Positions 21,134 to 33,135 of a DNA stretch of 64,000 nucleotides are shown piece after piece. The DNA comes from Taxillus chinensis. Its lineage: Eukaryota; Streptophyta; Magnoliopsida; Santalales; Loranthaceae. The stretch covers positions 14,500,078 to 14,564,077 of the forward strand of contig CM042088.1 in assembly GCA_023512835.1 (NCBI GenBank), in the 5' to 3' direction. Numbering within the stretch: the first letter of the stretch is position 1; each line of letters begins with the position of its first letter. The position numbers and the translations under genes are program-made. The notes under the pieces are model-generated. The model did no database searches and had not been told where the DNA came from. It saw only the letters and a list, made by a program, of their open reading frames with translations.

Positions 21134-24100
21134 TATTGGACCCCATTTTGTCCGGATTGGACATACTAACCCCATTTGATATACCTTTCTGCCCATGCCA
21201 TATACCTTGTTGAACAGGTCCACAATGATCCCATACTTCCAAGGAATGGTTTGGAATTGATGTTAACCCCAATTTGCACAAGATGGATATAATCGACACG
21301 GACGGGGGAGTCCAAAATTAATGACTTCTGCTACAAGTCCTTGAACCACCCCAAGACCAACAACAGGTGATAGAGGATGAAAATTGGAGATTAACGCACT
21401 TGACCGAGCTCAAATCAGACTTAAAATGAAGAAGTTATGGCCAAAACAACTTTCGTTGGAAAAAGTCAAAACTTGCCAAAAGACAGTCAATGCCCCTGGT
21501 CAAATCACCCGAAAAGGTGACCATGCGAAATTCTTCAAAGCGTCAATTTAGGCGAATACGGATCTTCCCAAACAATCCCCGGAAAGTTGTCCATTTTTGC
21601 ATTATGGGTAAGGGTAAAAAGTTAATTAAAAGTTAAAAAAAAAACTTCGCTGTTGACCGTTGACCGTTGACCTGTCGACACTCCGACCTTCGACTCGCTA
21701 CCTCGACCCATTGACCTTCGGAGCCTCGAAGCCTCGAAGCCCCGAAGCATCAAAGCCTCGAAGCCCCAAAGCCTCGAAGCCTCGAAGCCTCGAAGATTCG
21801 AAGCCTCGAAGCCCCGTTGCCGACACTCCGACCTTCGACTGGCCCCTTCGACCCTTCGAACCCTGTGAAGATGCGAAGCCTCGAAGCCTCCGACCCTGCC
21901 GACACTCCGACCTTCGACCCTTCGACCCTTGACCCTCGGAGCCTGTTGACCTTCGAACCCTGTGAGTTTTCAACCCTTCGACCCGATGACCGTTGACCTT
22001 CGACCTGCCGACACTTCGATCCGTTGACCGTTGACCTTCGATCCACCGAAGCTTCGACCCTGCCAACACTTCGACCTGCCAACACTTTGACCCTGCAGAC
22101 ATTCTGACCCTTTGCCCTCTGACCTTTGCTGTTTTTTTTTCTCGCTGGCTTTTCTCGCTGGCTGTTCACGAGACCCGTTTTATGCGCTGGCCATCTAACA
22201 AAGAATCATTTTTGAATACCTGTCGGTCACATGTGCTAAACGAAAACATTCAAAAAGGACAGTCACGCTGCACAAGTCGTTATTGCCTCCAACAAACGGC
22301 AGAATCTCAAAATAAAATACTGCATCAATAATACAGCATTTAATGCTGCAATTAATGACAGTCCAGCCAAATTTCTGCCAGCCCTTTAAAATGCAGTCTT
22401 CATCCTTGCGTAGGAGGGAAGACCCCTCATCGTTGAAAAAACCTGCTACCATTATTACACCCCAGCCTCGTCCCAGCGCAAACGGAGAGAGAAAAAAGGA
22501 AAAAACAGAGAGTGGAGTCCAAAAAAAAAAATGCCCAGATTACACCTTCTTCCCTGCGCAAAAAAAAAAGGAGAGAGATTCAAAACCCAGAAAAAAGAGG
22601 ATTACGTCCAAAAAAAAAAGAGAGAAAGAGAAAAGAGAGACCCCTCATCTGACGAGGAACCCTTTTGCCCAGGCACTGATTACACTAAGCTCTTCACTTT
22701 CCCCAAAGTCTTCACATCAAAAAATGCCCCAACTTCTTCCCTGCGAAAAAACGTCCAGAGAGAGAGAGTATAGAAAGACCCCTTATCTCTGACAAAAAAC
22801 CTGCTACCATTTTTTCCTCGTACCCAGCTCCCTGATCCAAAAAAAAAAAGGGAAGAAGAGTTCAGTCCCAGAAAACGCCTAGATTTGCTGCCAATTTCGC
22901 CCAGCCACCTCTCTTCAAAAACACCAAAAAAGGAGTCACCAACAAATATCAAAATCAAAAAAGAGGAAACGACAAAAGAGAGGAACGAATCCAGTCGCGG
23001 TTCTTGCCAGTGGTGCTCAATTTCCAGCCCAATTCCCATCGACCCATCTTAGGAGTCACGCCTTCCCACCAACGTTGCAGCAATCGGAGCCCCAAATCCA
23101 AGATAAAGTCAGGTTAATTTTTCATTTCGATTGCCTTACGCTATTCTCTTGTTTTTTTTGTAATTGTTGTGTTGTGTTGTTTCTTTTCGTTATCTTGTTT
23201 TTTATTTGTTTTCTTTTGTTTTATTGATTGTAATTGTCATTTCACACAAAGTTTTAATATGTAATAGCAAGGAAAATCAAAAAAAAAAAAGAGGCAAAAA
23301 AAATAAAAAGAAAAAAGAAAAAAGTGAGTCGTTATTTAATTTGTGGATGTCACAATCACACACATCACTTTACATGTTATTGTGTTAGTTTATAGTTTTA
23401 TCCTTGCAAAAAGAAACAACAAAAAAGAAAACATTTCCAACAACCGAAAAAATGCATTTCAAAAACAAAAAAAAAAAAACAAAACAAAACAAAAACAAAC
23501 AAAAAAACGTTTTCATGCTTTCAAACCAAAAAAAAGAAAACCAAAATTAGTACTTCAATTACCAAAACCAAAAACAAAAAAAAACAAAACAGAAAAAACC
23601 AAAAAAAGCAAAAAAAGCAAAACCAAAACAAAACGTTTTTTACAAAACACAAAAAACAAAAAAACAAAAAAATGTATGTTTTCTAACCCAAAAAGCCAAA
23701 AAAAAAAAAGAGGGAAAATAAAAAACCATTTTTTAGGACTTCAATTTCCCAAAGTAAAACCAAAAACCCAAAACCAACCCATAGGATCTCATTCTCTACT
23801 TCAAACAAAAACCCAAAACTTCTAGGGCTCCCTTTCGAAATTTAGGATAAATCCATTTTCACCAAAACTTTAATAAATAACTTAGCTAAATAAAAGTCAT
23901 AGACTTTTTAAGAAACTTAACCCAATCATGGAAGCACAAATAAAAAACCTCCTCCTCCTAAATTAGATACCGAAAGGGCGCTGTAGGGGTGCTAATCCTC
24001 CCCTACACGTAACCAACTCCCGAACCCATCTCTGATAACGCAGACCACATCTTTTTACTACTCAAAGTAGAGGGTATCCAACTGTACCCCAAAAACAGTT

Positions 24101-24180
24101 GGTGGCGACTCTAAATTTTCTCACCATTGGTCTAGTTTGTGCCCACCCCAAACGGGCCCGGACGAAAACCAGTGATGACA
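21134..24180 (+). repeat. Tat-1 3' LTR (about 3.05 kb)
   Basis: The right end CAGTGATGACA (24180) equals the 5' LTR end at 9451. From 22215 on it matches 878-1359 plus 7938-9451. The left end at 21134 is inferred from the polypurine tract. It carries the intact A1 target site (22695-22699) and the A0 target site (22215-22219). A-rich and T-rich tracts occupy 23150-23810. Confidence 0.85.
21655..22110 (+). repeat. TTCGA-cored degenerate repeat array in the Tat-1 LTR
   Basis: Short units such as GCCTCGAA and GACCCTTCGACC recur over about 450 bp, with cores TCGAA/TTCGA and GTTGACC. No fixed period is kept. The reading frames on both strands through it (for example 21660-21932) are low-complexity artefacts. 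Confidence 0.85.
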
Positions 24181-25596
24181 CCGGCTTTCAAAAGCTGGGG
24201 ATATAACTCAGTGTAGGTTATGGGAATTGGGTCAAATTTTAGCTTAGTCTTGTTGGATGCTTGATTTGGCCTAGCGGACGCCTGCTGGGGCCCTAGTTGC
24301 ACAGTCGGAGGTGGGACTAGTGGAAGAGGGCTTAGAGGCTCCTCTTGGTGGTTGATATGTTGGGAATTGGGGTACCGAGGTTGCATAGGCTGCAAATGGA
24401 GGTGACCCCGTATAGAGTCCAGGTGTAGGGAAAAAACTTGGGTATGACTCAAAATTTCCTTGAGGAATGGGAGGATTTTGCCAAACTAATTGAGTATCAA
24501 CTTCCTTTTTCTTTCCTCCCAATGGAGACTTCTTTGGTGGATCAAGTATATCTCCATGAAGCTTCCCTTCCTTAATACCATCTTCTATGCGTTCCCTGGA
24601 AGCTACTTGGTCTGCAAAGTTACTAGACACATTACCAATTAGCTTCTCATAGTATACCACTTTTAGAGTTCTAATGAACATCATGGTCAACTCTTTTTTA
24701 CTCAACAGGGGTTGGACTTCCATAGCTGCCACCCTCCACCTTCTAGCAAAAATTTTAAAACTCTCATTAGCTCCTTTCTCAAAAGCCAGCAGTGCTAACC
24801 TGACGTGTTTCAACTTTGTGATATGGTTGTTCTACGTTAGGAATACTGTTGCAAGGTCTCTCCAGGTCCGGATATGACATCCCTCCCATTGAATATACCA
24901 CCGGAGTGGTGCCCCAGTCAAACTCTCATGGAAACAATGAATTAGGAGTTTATCATCATTGGTGTGAGTGGCCATCTTCCTATAGTACATGGCGATATGC
25001 GTCCTAGGGCATTGAGATCCATTAAACTTTTCAAATTCTGGAATCTTGAATTTTGGTGGGAGAACAACTCCAGAGACTAGGCACAAGTCTTGAGGACTGA
25101 TCATTCCATAGGTTTATGTTCCTTCTACAACTTTTAGTCTCTCCTCCAATTGCTTCATTGTCAGGGACTGGTCATCTTCTTTATGCATTGGAGTCTTTAT
25201 AAGTTCACCAACATTCACTGGATTTGGTTGAACAAATGTCATGTGGTTTGAAGGTCCAGGATTCACATTGGTTGGAATAGATACCTAGGGCGGTGTTGGC
25301 ATGAATTTTTGGGGTAATGGTGTTTCTTGCGGCTCCCCAGGAGGGTAGTTAGTGTCTACCTCAATAGAACCCCTATCTTTTTCGGTTGCCATCTTGGTCA
25401 ACATTTCCATCATAGCTTTAATCTGATTTTGCAGTTCTTGTTGACCTTGCTCCAGACTAGTAAAATGACTTTCAGTTTGGTCTGCCATTGAAGTGGATGA
25501 TTGTTGATAACGGGATCGCAGATTGTATCGGTGCGCAATGTTGACTTCTGAAAAAGTGAAAGGCAGTAAGCTCCCTTTTATGCTGAAGGTATGCAT
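24181..25596 (-). pseudogene. gag: Tat-2 gag, minus strand, truncated by Tat-1
   Basis: Translation from 25596 leftward gives a Gag homologous to Tat-1 Gag: LPPKFKIPEFEKFNG, then FARRWRVAAMEVQP, then FDPIPITYTELYPQLL at the Tat-1 junction. The N-terminus is a coiled coil (QGQQELQNQIKAMMEMLTKM). Several in-frame stops (near 25284, 25110 and 24831) and one frameshift near 24350-24450 break it. It ends abruptly at 24181, exactly where the Tat-1 LTR ends, so Tat-1 inserted into it. The remainder must lie left of the window. Confidence 0.87.
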
Positions 25597-26227
25597 GTTT
25601 TTTTAAGGTGATGCATGAGTACATGTGATGAGTCCTGGGATTTGTATGTCCTTTTTTTTGTTTTTGTTTTTTTTTGTTTTGTCTTTCTTCTTTTTCTGAT
25701 TATGAAATACATGAATACATATAGATTAATGAAGACTAGTCTCAACTATCCCTAAACTAAGTAATGAATGATCCAATGTACACCTAAATTTATGTTCGGT
25801 ATTTATGTCCTAAGACTATACGAATAATTGTATGAAAGAAGACCGGGTTAATAAAAGAATAATATACAAGATAAGGTTAGCAAAAAGAAAATATAATAAT
25901 ATTCATACAATAAAAGCAAGGTTAGTAAAAAGAATAATAATATACATCAAGATAAAATTAATGAAAAAAAAAACAAGAATGAATAAAAATATACAAACAA
26001 CAACAACAACAAAAATATTTACAGGATAATATATAACAGAATAATATTAATAAAACAACATGGTATAATATGAATACACCTATTCTCCAAAAGGGATGCT
26101 AGAATGATCAAATAATATGTGGGTCAATGCCTCTAATGAGCTTTTACTGCTAAACCTATCTTATTCATTGGTTCCCAAGCCATCTCAATAGAGGGCTCCG
26201 TACACCATGGGATTTACCGGAGGGGGG
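25597..26227 (-). other. Tat-2 leader fragment
   Basis: This is AT-rich non-coding DNA upstream of Tat-2 gag. 26080-26227 matches the Tat-1 leader (9770-9960) in reverse complement. It is cut at 26228 by chromovirus B. ORF1 of Tat-2 is not present between leader and gag. Confidence 0.65.
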
Positions 26228-27373
26228 TGTCACGCCCTGGATTTCCAACTCGAGGAAACCAGTTCGTGACTCCCCTTTACCCACGCGGTGGAGAAGGGGT
26301 TGGGATAAATAATCACACAGGACATCACATTTCATTATTTAATTCAAACACAATAAATGTCCATAAGACAAACCACATCACTTTATTAATTTAAAATCCT
26401 TTTACATCATTTCCCCACTGAGGTTACATCATTTTCCTCAAAAATAATAGGAAAAACAATTAAACAAATACGGTCTTCCACCTTGGTGTTCCACCTAACG
26501 CCTGTAGGTTCCTGGAAAGAAAACACATCACAACAAGAAAGGTGAGCAACTACAGCTTAGTAGGGATCATGTCTCCCCAACCCATCTCATGCTCCTAGCA
26601 TCTACATGAGGACGTGCACAAGTGCAATGTCGTGCAATAATTTATGAACAGGTTATAATTAACATTTACAAACACGGGAACATACAAACAGGCCACACAA
26701 GCAAGAACAACCACAACCACAACCACACAGGCTTCCACAACCATAGCCACACAGGCTCCATAGCCACACAGGCTACCACAACCACAGCCACACAGGCTCT
26801 ACAGCCACACAGGCTACCACAACCATAGCCACACAGGCTCCACAGTCCCACATAGCACACTTACAATCACAACACAATATTACGCATTCACTACACATCA
26901 AATAACACATGTATTCAACAATCATCACACAAACCATATTTATCATTTCCACACATTATATATTCGCAAACATAACTCCCCCGGAAACCCCAAGGTTTCC
27001 CCATGAGGCCCTACTGCAGGATTAACCCTAACAGACTCAACCACGGAACGAATAGCGCAGACACCCCAATGGCCCCCAAGGTCCACTGCCACGAAAACGA
27101 ACCCGAAATCCCCAAACCTCGGACTCAACGACATATCCAAACATAACTTTGCCATTGAAGGCCAATATTCATATAGGAGATCACACCTATATGAATTTAC
27201 ATATATATATATATATATATATATCCACACACATAACACCAATTTCCATAAGATATCACCCTAGAACAGGTTCAAGAGGTACAGAATCCCTACCTTGAAA
27301 GGATCCTCCTTGCTCTTGCCCCCATGCTAGATGTCATTCACCCACGCGAACACAACAGCCACGAATAGGAGAA

Positions 27374-27413
<40 letters not shown>

Positions 27414-27992
27414 CGGTGGCTAACAATGAACCCTAAAACCTAAAAAAAATCCCTTTTAAATAGATAACGCTTATCAAAATGATGTAGTTTTGATAAGTGA
27501 CACATGTATATCAAAACGACGTAGTTTTTATAAGTGACACATGTGTATCAAAATGACGTAGTTTTGATAAGTGAAACATGTTTTAACCATCCCGCTTCCA
27601 CATAGGAAAAAAGACCCATAATTCAAACATGGTACTTTGAGAAAAGATTATCAGCATAACAAAACGAAGAAGATGGTACAAAAACATGGCTGCACGTGAC
27701 AAAGGCCATTATCACGTGTAAGAGCCAAATGGCTTAGGATTTTGCCACAAGATTTACAACTTTCTTTGGCAGGCTCCCATGCAAAAATATCACTGCACGT
27801 GACAAAGCCATTGTCTCGTGCAACCTCTAAATGGTCTCTCTTTAGCTCATCTTTTGCCTCATGCTTGCTTATCAATATACAAAGTGTTCTAGCTAAAGTG
27901 TATGAGAAGAAATCTCCCAAAAACCTAACAATTGCCACTCAAAAGGCATAACTATGACTAACTCCTCACATCCCAAAACACGGGTCATTACA
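26228..27992 (-). repeat. Chromovirus B 3' LTR (1765 bp)
   Basis: On the plus strand it begins TGTCACGCCCTGG and ends GGGTCATTACA, the same termini as the LTRs of E. It contains a CACACAGGCT-type repeat (26700-26840), an (AT)n run (about 27200-27225) and (CT)n at 27378-27411. On the minus strand it also holds three ACGT palindromes and two G-box pairs. Confidence 0.88.
27378..27832 (-). promoter_or_regulatory. U3 promoter module of LTR B (diverged form)
   Basis: Read on the minus strand: G-box pairs at 27793-27832 and 27691-27720 (CACGTGCA cores), three ATCAAAAC-ACGT-GTTTTGAT palindromes (27473-27494, 27510-27531, 27547-27568), a TATTTAAA-like box near 27455, and a (GA)n leader. The order is the same as in the LTRs of E and A1 but the spacing differs. 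Promoter function is inferred. Confidence 0.6.
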
Positions 27993-28231
27993 TCCTCTCC
28001 CCCACACATCACATAATAGGACATGCGTCCACAAACTCAACAAAGCACACTTGTTTCCACCACTGCATGTCACACAACAAAGCACACATGTTTCCACCAC
28101 AATGCATATAACACATATCCACATGTCACAAATACACATCGTAAATACAAATACATGTCTCAAAAGGACAATACACAATATAAAACATAAAACTGCATCA
28201 CTATCTCTTGGCCAAAAGCCACCTCCCACCC

Positions 28232-28672
28232 TCAAGATTGTTTGTCCTCGAACAACTCCGAGTGTTGCTCACGTATCATGGACTCACGTTCCCATGTCTC
28301 CTCCTCAATGCCATGGTGCTGCCACAGCACGCGAACCAATGGAATAGCACGACCACACAAAAGCTTTTCCAATCGATCCAATATCCGGATAGGGAACTCA
28401 ACAACGGACATGTCCTCAATATCCAATGTCCTCCAATTAATCACATGGGTTGGGTCAAGATGATACTTCCTCAACTGGGACACATGGAACACATTGTGCA
28501 CCCAACTCAACCGCGGTAGCAATGCTAACTTGTAGGCCACTAGCCCCACACGAGCCATAACCTCAAAAGGAAAAATAAACCACGGAGATAGCTTGGAAAC
28601 TCTCCCAAGTCTCCGATGTCCACGACATGGAGAAATACATATAAACACATGATCTCCCACAGAAAACTCCAA
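28232..28672 (-). CDS. Chromovirus B integrase C-terminus and chromodomain-like end
   Basis: An open frame of 146 codons. It starts with a GDHVFI segment typical of the gypsy integrase C-terminal GPY/F module and continues to [11 protein letters not shown]. The end (LDIEDMSVVEFPIRILDR...[17 protein letters not shown]) corresponds to the chromodomain found at the integrase end of chromoviruses. It reads nearly identically to 44193-44636 in E. Although open, the upstream frame is broken, so it is a remnant. Confidence 0.85.
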   Translation of the reverse strand: MEFSVGDHVFICISPCRGHRRLGRVSKLSPWFIFPFEVMARVGLVAYKLALLPRLSWVHNVFHVSQLRKYHLDPTHVINWRTLDIEDMSVVEFPIRILDRLEKLLCGRAIPLVRVLWQHHGIEEETWERESMIREQHSELFEDKQS

Positions 28673-29163
28673 AGGTTGCCGCCACTGATCGGTATAAGAT
28701 TTCTATCGACTCTGAGCTGACAACAAGCACTAACGAATCAACTTAACCTTCTCAGTAGCCTCTTAAACCAATTGTGGTCCCAAAAAAGCTGCCTCCCCCA
28801 CCTCATTCCAACACAAAAGGGATCGACACGGCCTCCCATACAACGCCTCAAAAGTAGCCATCCCAATGGATGCCTGATAACTGTTATTGTAGGCAAACTC
28901 CACCAAAGGAAGGTGAGTTGCCCACGAACCCCCAAAATCTAGCACACAGGCCCTCAACATGCCCTCCAATGTTTGATTCGTCCTCTTTATCTGACTGTCA
29001 ATCTCAGGGTGAAAAGTTGTACTCATGCTAAGCTTTGTCCCCATAGCCTCTTGCAAGTTTGCCCAAAAACGATAAGTGAACCTCGAATCTTGGTCGGACA
29101 TAATCGACGACGGTACCCCATGCAATCTCACAACTCGTTTACATATAGCTGACTCAATGCCCC
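28673..29163 (-). pseudogene. Chromovirus B integrase core, downstream half
   Basis: Minus-strand sequence encodes SDQDSRFTYRFW with the second catalytic Asp. The region of the catalytic Glu reads IDSQIKRTNQ where E has [10 protein letters not shown], so the Glu is replaced by Lys. AFLGPQLV follows. It is cut at 29163 by solo LTR C; the other half resumes at 31474. A stop separates it from the 28232-28672 frame. Confidence 0.83.
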
Positions 29164-31473
29164 TGTCACGCCCCCAAATTCCAGGGAACCCGGAACTAGG
29201 AACATGACTTCCCCTTGCCCGCACCCGAAAGGTCAAGGGGTTGATGACTAGCACCAATAGAGACTACACCGCGGGTACTGTCTCAAATATGCAACCCTGT
29301 ACAGTCATACATCAAGGGTAATCCTGTACTTTCCCATACATCATCATGCATACAATAAGTCAAACAGTCATACAGACATCACATCACAAACAGTATGCAA
29401 ATATAACTGTCCATGGACTCATGTCCGGGATACAAACATAAGACAATACACAATACAGAATACAGTACTGTATCATACATCAAAGTGGTGGGCACGTCCT
29501 CCTGGAAGAAAGTCCTCCACTAGTCTCGGGTCACACCTGAAAAAGGTAAACAACAAGTAGGGGTGAGCGACAAGCTCAGTAAGTGACCCCAACACTCCAC
29601 ATCATGCAGACATACAAGTCTATACTACATGCTCTGTGTACTCGTGCACTGTGTAGTGTGCACAATCAACAGGACTCAGCCTGCAAACAAACATCAGGAC
29701 TCAGCCTGCCTATACAGGACAACTTGTCCACGATCCTCCATGGGATCCCATCTCAGGGCACTTAGCCCTAGCTCCACGAGCTCAACGGCTCAACTCAGGT
29801 CTTAGCCTGTCCACAGCGCAATATGCCCGGCCACAGTCGCCACACAGGCCTGCCATCAGTGCATATGCCTGCCACGTCAACCATATAGCACCATCGGTGC
29901 ATCACGGTGAGAACCCAAATAAGTCACGGAGTCCATGCCCCAATACCTCACACCAACATACTAACATTAGTATGGCATGTCATTCTCAACATTTCCCTTG
30001 GAACTGTAGCCAGTCTTCACAAGTAAAACCTCAATCCTTGATTTATGAAGGAAGTACCCATAGCAGCTATTTTCTTGAAATTAAAAGTCCCGACATTGGG
30101 TTCCCATATCATAAATAAGATAATCTGATTTTTGGGGATTTTTCTGAGATGTCTAACCCCACTTTCCAAAAATTCACCACTACGAACTTTTGGGTTTTTC
30201 CGAGATTTTACACTAAATCCCAATTTTTACATTTTGAAAGAGTGGGAATTAATTTTTCTAGTATTTTTCTTTGAATCCAAATGGGGGGTATTTCGTTATT
30301 TACATTGTAACTTAAGTATAATACTTAAGTATAATACTTGAGGCATAATGGTTTACAATGTAAATGTCTAGTGCAGTGCAGTTGCACTGCTGCGGATCAC
30401 TGCTGCGGATTTGATGCTACGGACTGATGCTAATGATCCGGACTACTGATCCGGACTAACTCCTCCGGACTACTGATCCGGACTAACTACTTCGGACTAC
30501 TGATCCGGACTAACTCCTCCGGACTACTGATCCGGACTAACTACTCCGGACTACTGATCCGGACTAACTCCTCCGGACTACTAAGCTGCTGACTCCATAG
30601 TTGCTGACTACGAAGCTACTGACTCCACAGCTGCTGACTCCATAGCTGCTGACTACGAAGCTGCGACCCTGCAGTTCGCCCAGGGTACTGTTCATCGTCG
30701 TTTTTGGCCTGTTCTTCGTCTGGAAGCAACCCAGTGACCCCCAGACACTCATAAACACATGTTTTACGCAATAAACTGCAATATTTACCTGAAAACGCGT
30801 CCTAAACGCCTCTAATTCGCACGATAACAGCAGAAATACACACAAATCATATATTCATCTAGATCTAAATCTAGACCTCCATGGTTGACTTCTCAACCCT
30901 CATAAAATACACACTCATACAACCACAGATCACATATTCAAGGATAGGATCGCGATAAGACAGTTAAGGACACCTACCTGGAAAGGTTTATTGCGATCCA
31001 CGAGCTCCAATCGCCCCAAAATCGCCAAGAAAGCTCTTCACGCTCTTCACCTTCTCTCTCTCTCTCTCTCTTGCTCAAACATGCACGTACCAATAATTGG
31101 CAATTAAAGAGGTAAGGCAGTTCTTAATTATATATATACTGTTGCCAATAATTGGCCTCCCAGCAATAATTGACCCGAACGCAATAATTGACCTCCCGAG
31201 GTCACGAACTCCAAATTGAGTCAAATTACTGTCAAAACACTTGAAATGACGAGCACAACACTGTTCAGATATTATTACACCCAAAAGACCGCCCAAACGC
31301 AAAGTCAACCAATAAACCCCGAAAAGTCAATAATCGGGTCAAACGGGGCCCCGACTCGAAATTGGGCCCAAGTACAGTCAAAATGCTCATATCAACGGTT
31401 ACACTACCATCCAGATAGTTACATCCCCATAGAATGACTATCTCTCAAAACTACCCAAATACGAGTCTTTACA
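29164..31473 (-). repeat. Solo LTR C of a chromovirus-related family (TSD GCCCC)
   Basis: TGTCACGCCCCC...CGAGTCTTTACA is bracketed by GCCCC at 29159-29163 and 31474-31478 and splits the B integrase frame precisely. The ends resemble the LTRs of B and E, so it is a minus-strand solo LTR of 2310 bp. It contains a 27-bp tandem array (30430-30600), a TATATATATA box with downstream (GA)n on the minus strand (31126-31138 and 31050-31072), and three CAATAATTG motifs (31145-31190). Confidence 0.9.
30430..30670 (+). repeat. 27-bp CCGGACTACTGAT array in solo LTR C
   Basis: About five units of GGACTACTGATCCGGACTAA plus a 7-bp CTCCTCC/CTACTTC variant follow each other with alternate CTCCTCC and CTACTYC ends. 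A second short array of GCTGCTGACTCCATA/GACTACGAA units continues to 30670. Confidence 0.9.
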
Positions 31474-32094
31474 GCCCCAATGGAATCCCACTCTCGAACG
31501 GAAAAAAAATGGGCTGACTTCATAAGCCGATCCACAATCACCCATATCATGTTTTTCCTCCCAATAGTGGGTGGAAGACTAATCACAAAATCCATCGTTA
31601 TGTGGTCCCACTTCCACTCCGCTATCGGCAACGGTTGCAACATACCCGCCGGTCGTTGATGCTCAGCTTTCACTTGTAGACAAGTAAGGCACCTCACAAC
31701 AAATGCTGCCACATCATGTTTCATCCTAGGCCACAAAAAAAATGCCCCTGAAGTGCATGGTACATCTTCATACCCCCTGGATGCACAGCAACCCTAGACT
31801 GATGGAAATCCCTCATCACCTTATCCCAGAGAGACGAAGCCACTTCTAGCCGTCCCTAAAAAGACAACTCATGCTCAAGACCCTCTGTCCAATCCTCAGA
31901 TAGCTCACTAGCCTCTATACGGGCACGAAGAACCTCACACTCTATATCACCCGCCCGGACTCGCTGGTACAGCTTAGGCACAACAACAATAGGGCTTAGA
32001 ACTATCCTACCATCACGAGCAATAGGCTGTAACTACAACATTGCCAACTGTTCCATGAGCTCTCACTCTCTCACTGCCACATCAGCTTTCATAT
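31474..32094 (-). pseudogene. Chromovirus B integrase, upstream half and pre-integrase linker
   Basis: On the minus strand it matches E at 45120-45750. The zinc-binding [14 protein letters not shown] segment is near 31670-31690. The first catalytic Asp in HITMDFVISLPP is near 31590. WVIVDRL follows. The pre-integrase linker reaches about 32094, after which similarity to E is lost. Several frame breaks occur. Confidence 0.8.
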
Positions 32095-33135
32095 TAAGTC
32101 AGCAGACACCCCATGCGATAAGGTGTAACTTATCCCTTGACATCGGTTAATAATAAATAACATAGCTCTCTCTCCAACTTGGAAAGTTCTCTTACCTACA
32201 ACAAAACATCAACTAATACCTCTGTGTCACCGCTCACGGGTCACAACCGAATCCTTTGCCTCCATGACATACTCCACTTCATAGGCCACCAACTCCCCTA
32301 TAACAAAAAAAACGTGCCTTTTTCCTCAACATACTAGCAAAACACTCAAATTAACTATGAAATACTCAAGTTATAGCCTTAGCTTAATGTGGTCACCGCA
32401 ATTCCTCCCAGTAAGCACAGAAAATAATACATGTAAACACCTGATTCAAGACTTTCTCGGAGCACCCAAACATACCAACACCTTGATGGCGTGAACTATC
32501 TCACTTACCGCATAATAATGCACATGAAAGACTTTCAAGAAGAACATATGTAGCACAAAGACCCCATAATACCCGCACGACACAAATCTCCCCCAAAGGA
32601 GTAGCACAAATACCCCTTCCAAGCAAAAACTCACAACTGACTGAATTCTGTGAATCAAAACTCATCAACACTCTAACACTTTAACTTAGCATGCCATCAC
32701 ATATGACAAGGAATAACATCGACAACATCACACATAACACCCCTCTTCATCCTCACACCGCATATATTACGCTAATGCATCACCTCCTACTCCTCTACAT
32801 ATGTATGCCATGATACCCACACATAAGAACTCTGACATAGACCTTTAACACATATGCAACACATGCAACAAAACAAAGCAACCAAAACACACAAAATAAA
32901 CTACAGTGTAGAACTCATGTAAGAGAGAACATACTAGCCTCCCACCTCCTCACCTCTTTTAAGCCTCTTGCCCACAAGACATGGATTAACGGAGTGGTCC
33001 TACCACCAGAAGTACATCCTCAACCCCTCGAAAGATGTCTCCCAAATGTGGGGAAAATCCCGAACAAGGTCTACCCAATCTCACTTGCTTGCCTACTTGT
33101 ACTGATTGGATTCACTGGGCATGATCATATAAACC
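32095..33135 (+). other. Unassigned A/C-rich segment between B remnant and copia D
   Basis: About 1 kb with no similarity that I can see to E or to other parts of the window, and no credible ORF. It should have been B pol (RNase H/RT) by position, so it is either strongly decayed B, a deletion-insertion, or another fragment. Confidence 0.4.

Larger units (their letters stand above)
878..24180 (+). mobile_element. Tat-1: Tat/Ogre-like Ty3/gypsy retrotransposon, left end outside the window
   Basis: Identical repeats bracket an internal region: 878-1359 plus 7938-9451 (5' LTR, interrupted by A1) match 22215-24180 (3' LTR). The LTR ends in CA at 9451 and 24180. A tRNA-Arg-type priming site follows at 9454. 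Domain order is ORF1, gag, protease with G-patch, RT, RNase H, second RNase H, integrase, then a long 3' UTR. An extra ORF before gag, a protease-RT intron and a second RNase H are known features of the Tat/Ogre group. All ORFs are broken. The element lies in the gag of Tat-2, whose sequence resumes directly at 24181; the left target-site half is outside the window. Confidence 0.85.
26228..33135 (-). mobile_element. Chromovirus B (Ty3/gypsy, minus strand), interrupted by C and D
   Basis: The 3' LTR is 26228-27992, followed rightward by the polypurine tract and, on the minus strand, integrase and chromodomain coding remnants closely related to element E. Homology to E integrase runs to about 32094. 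The solo LTR C (29164-31473) interrupts the integrase. The copia element D begins at 33136, so B's RT, gag and 5' LTR are not in the window. Coding remnants are more decayed than in E. Confidence 0.82.

Noticed and set aside
21660..22169. Repetitive frames on both strands rich in Arg/Ser/Pro/Gly
   Set aside because: They translate the TTCGA-cored array in both orientations.
27203..27228. (AT)n run as a TATA promoter
   Set aside because: On the minus strand it lies downstream of the (GA)n leader of the LTR, so it is a microsatellite in R/U5 and not the core promoter.
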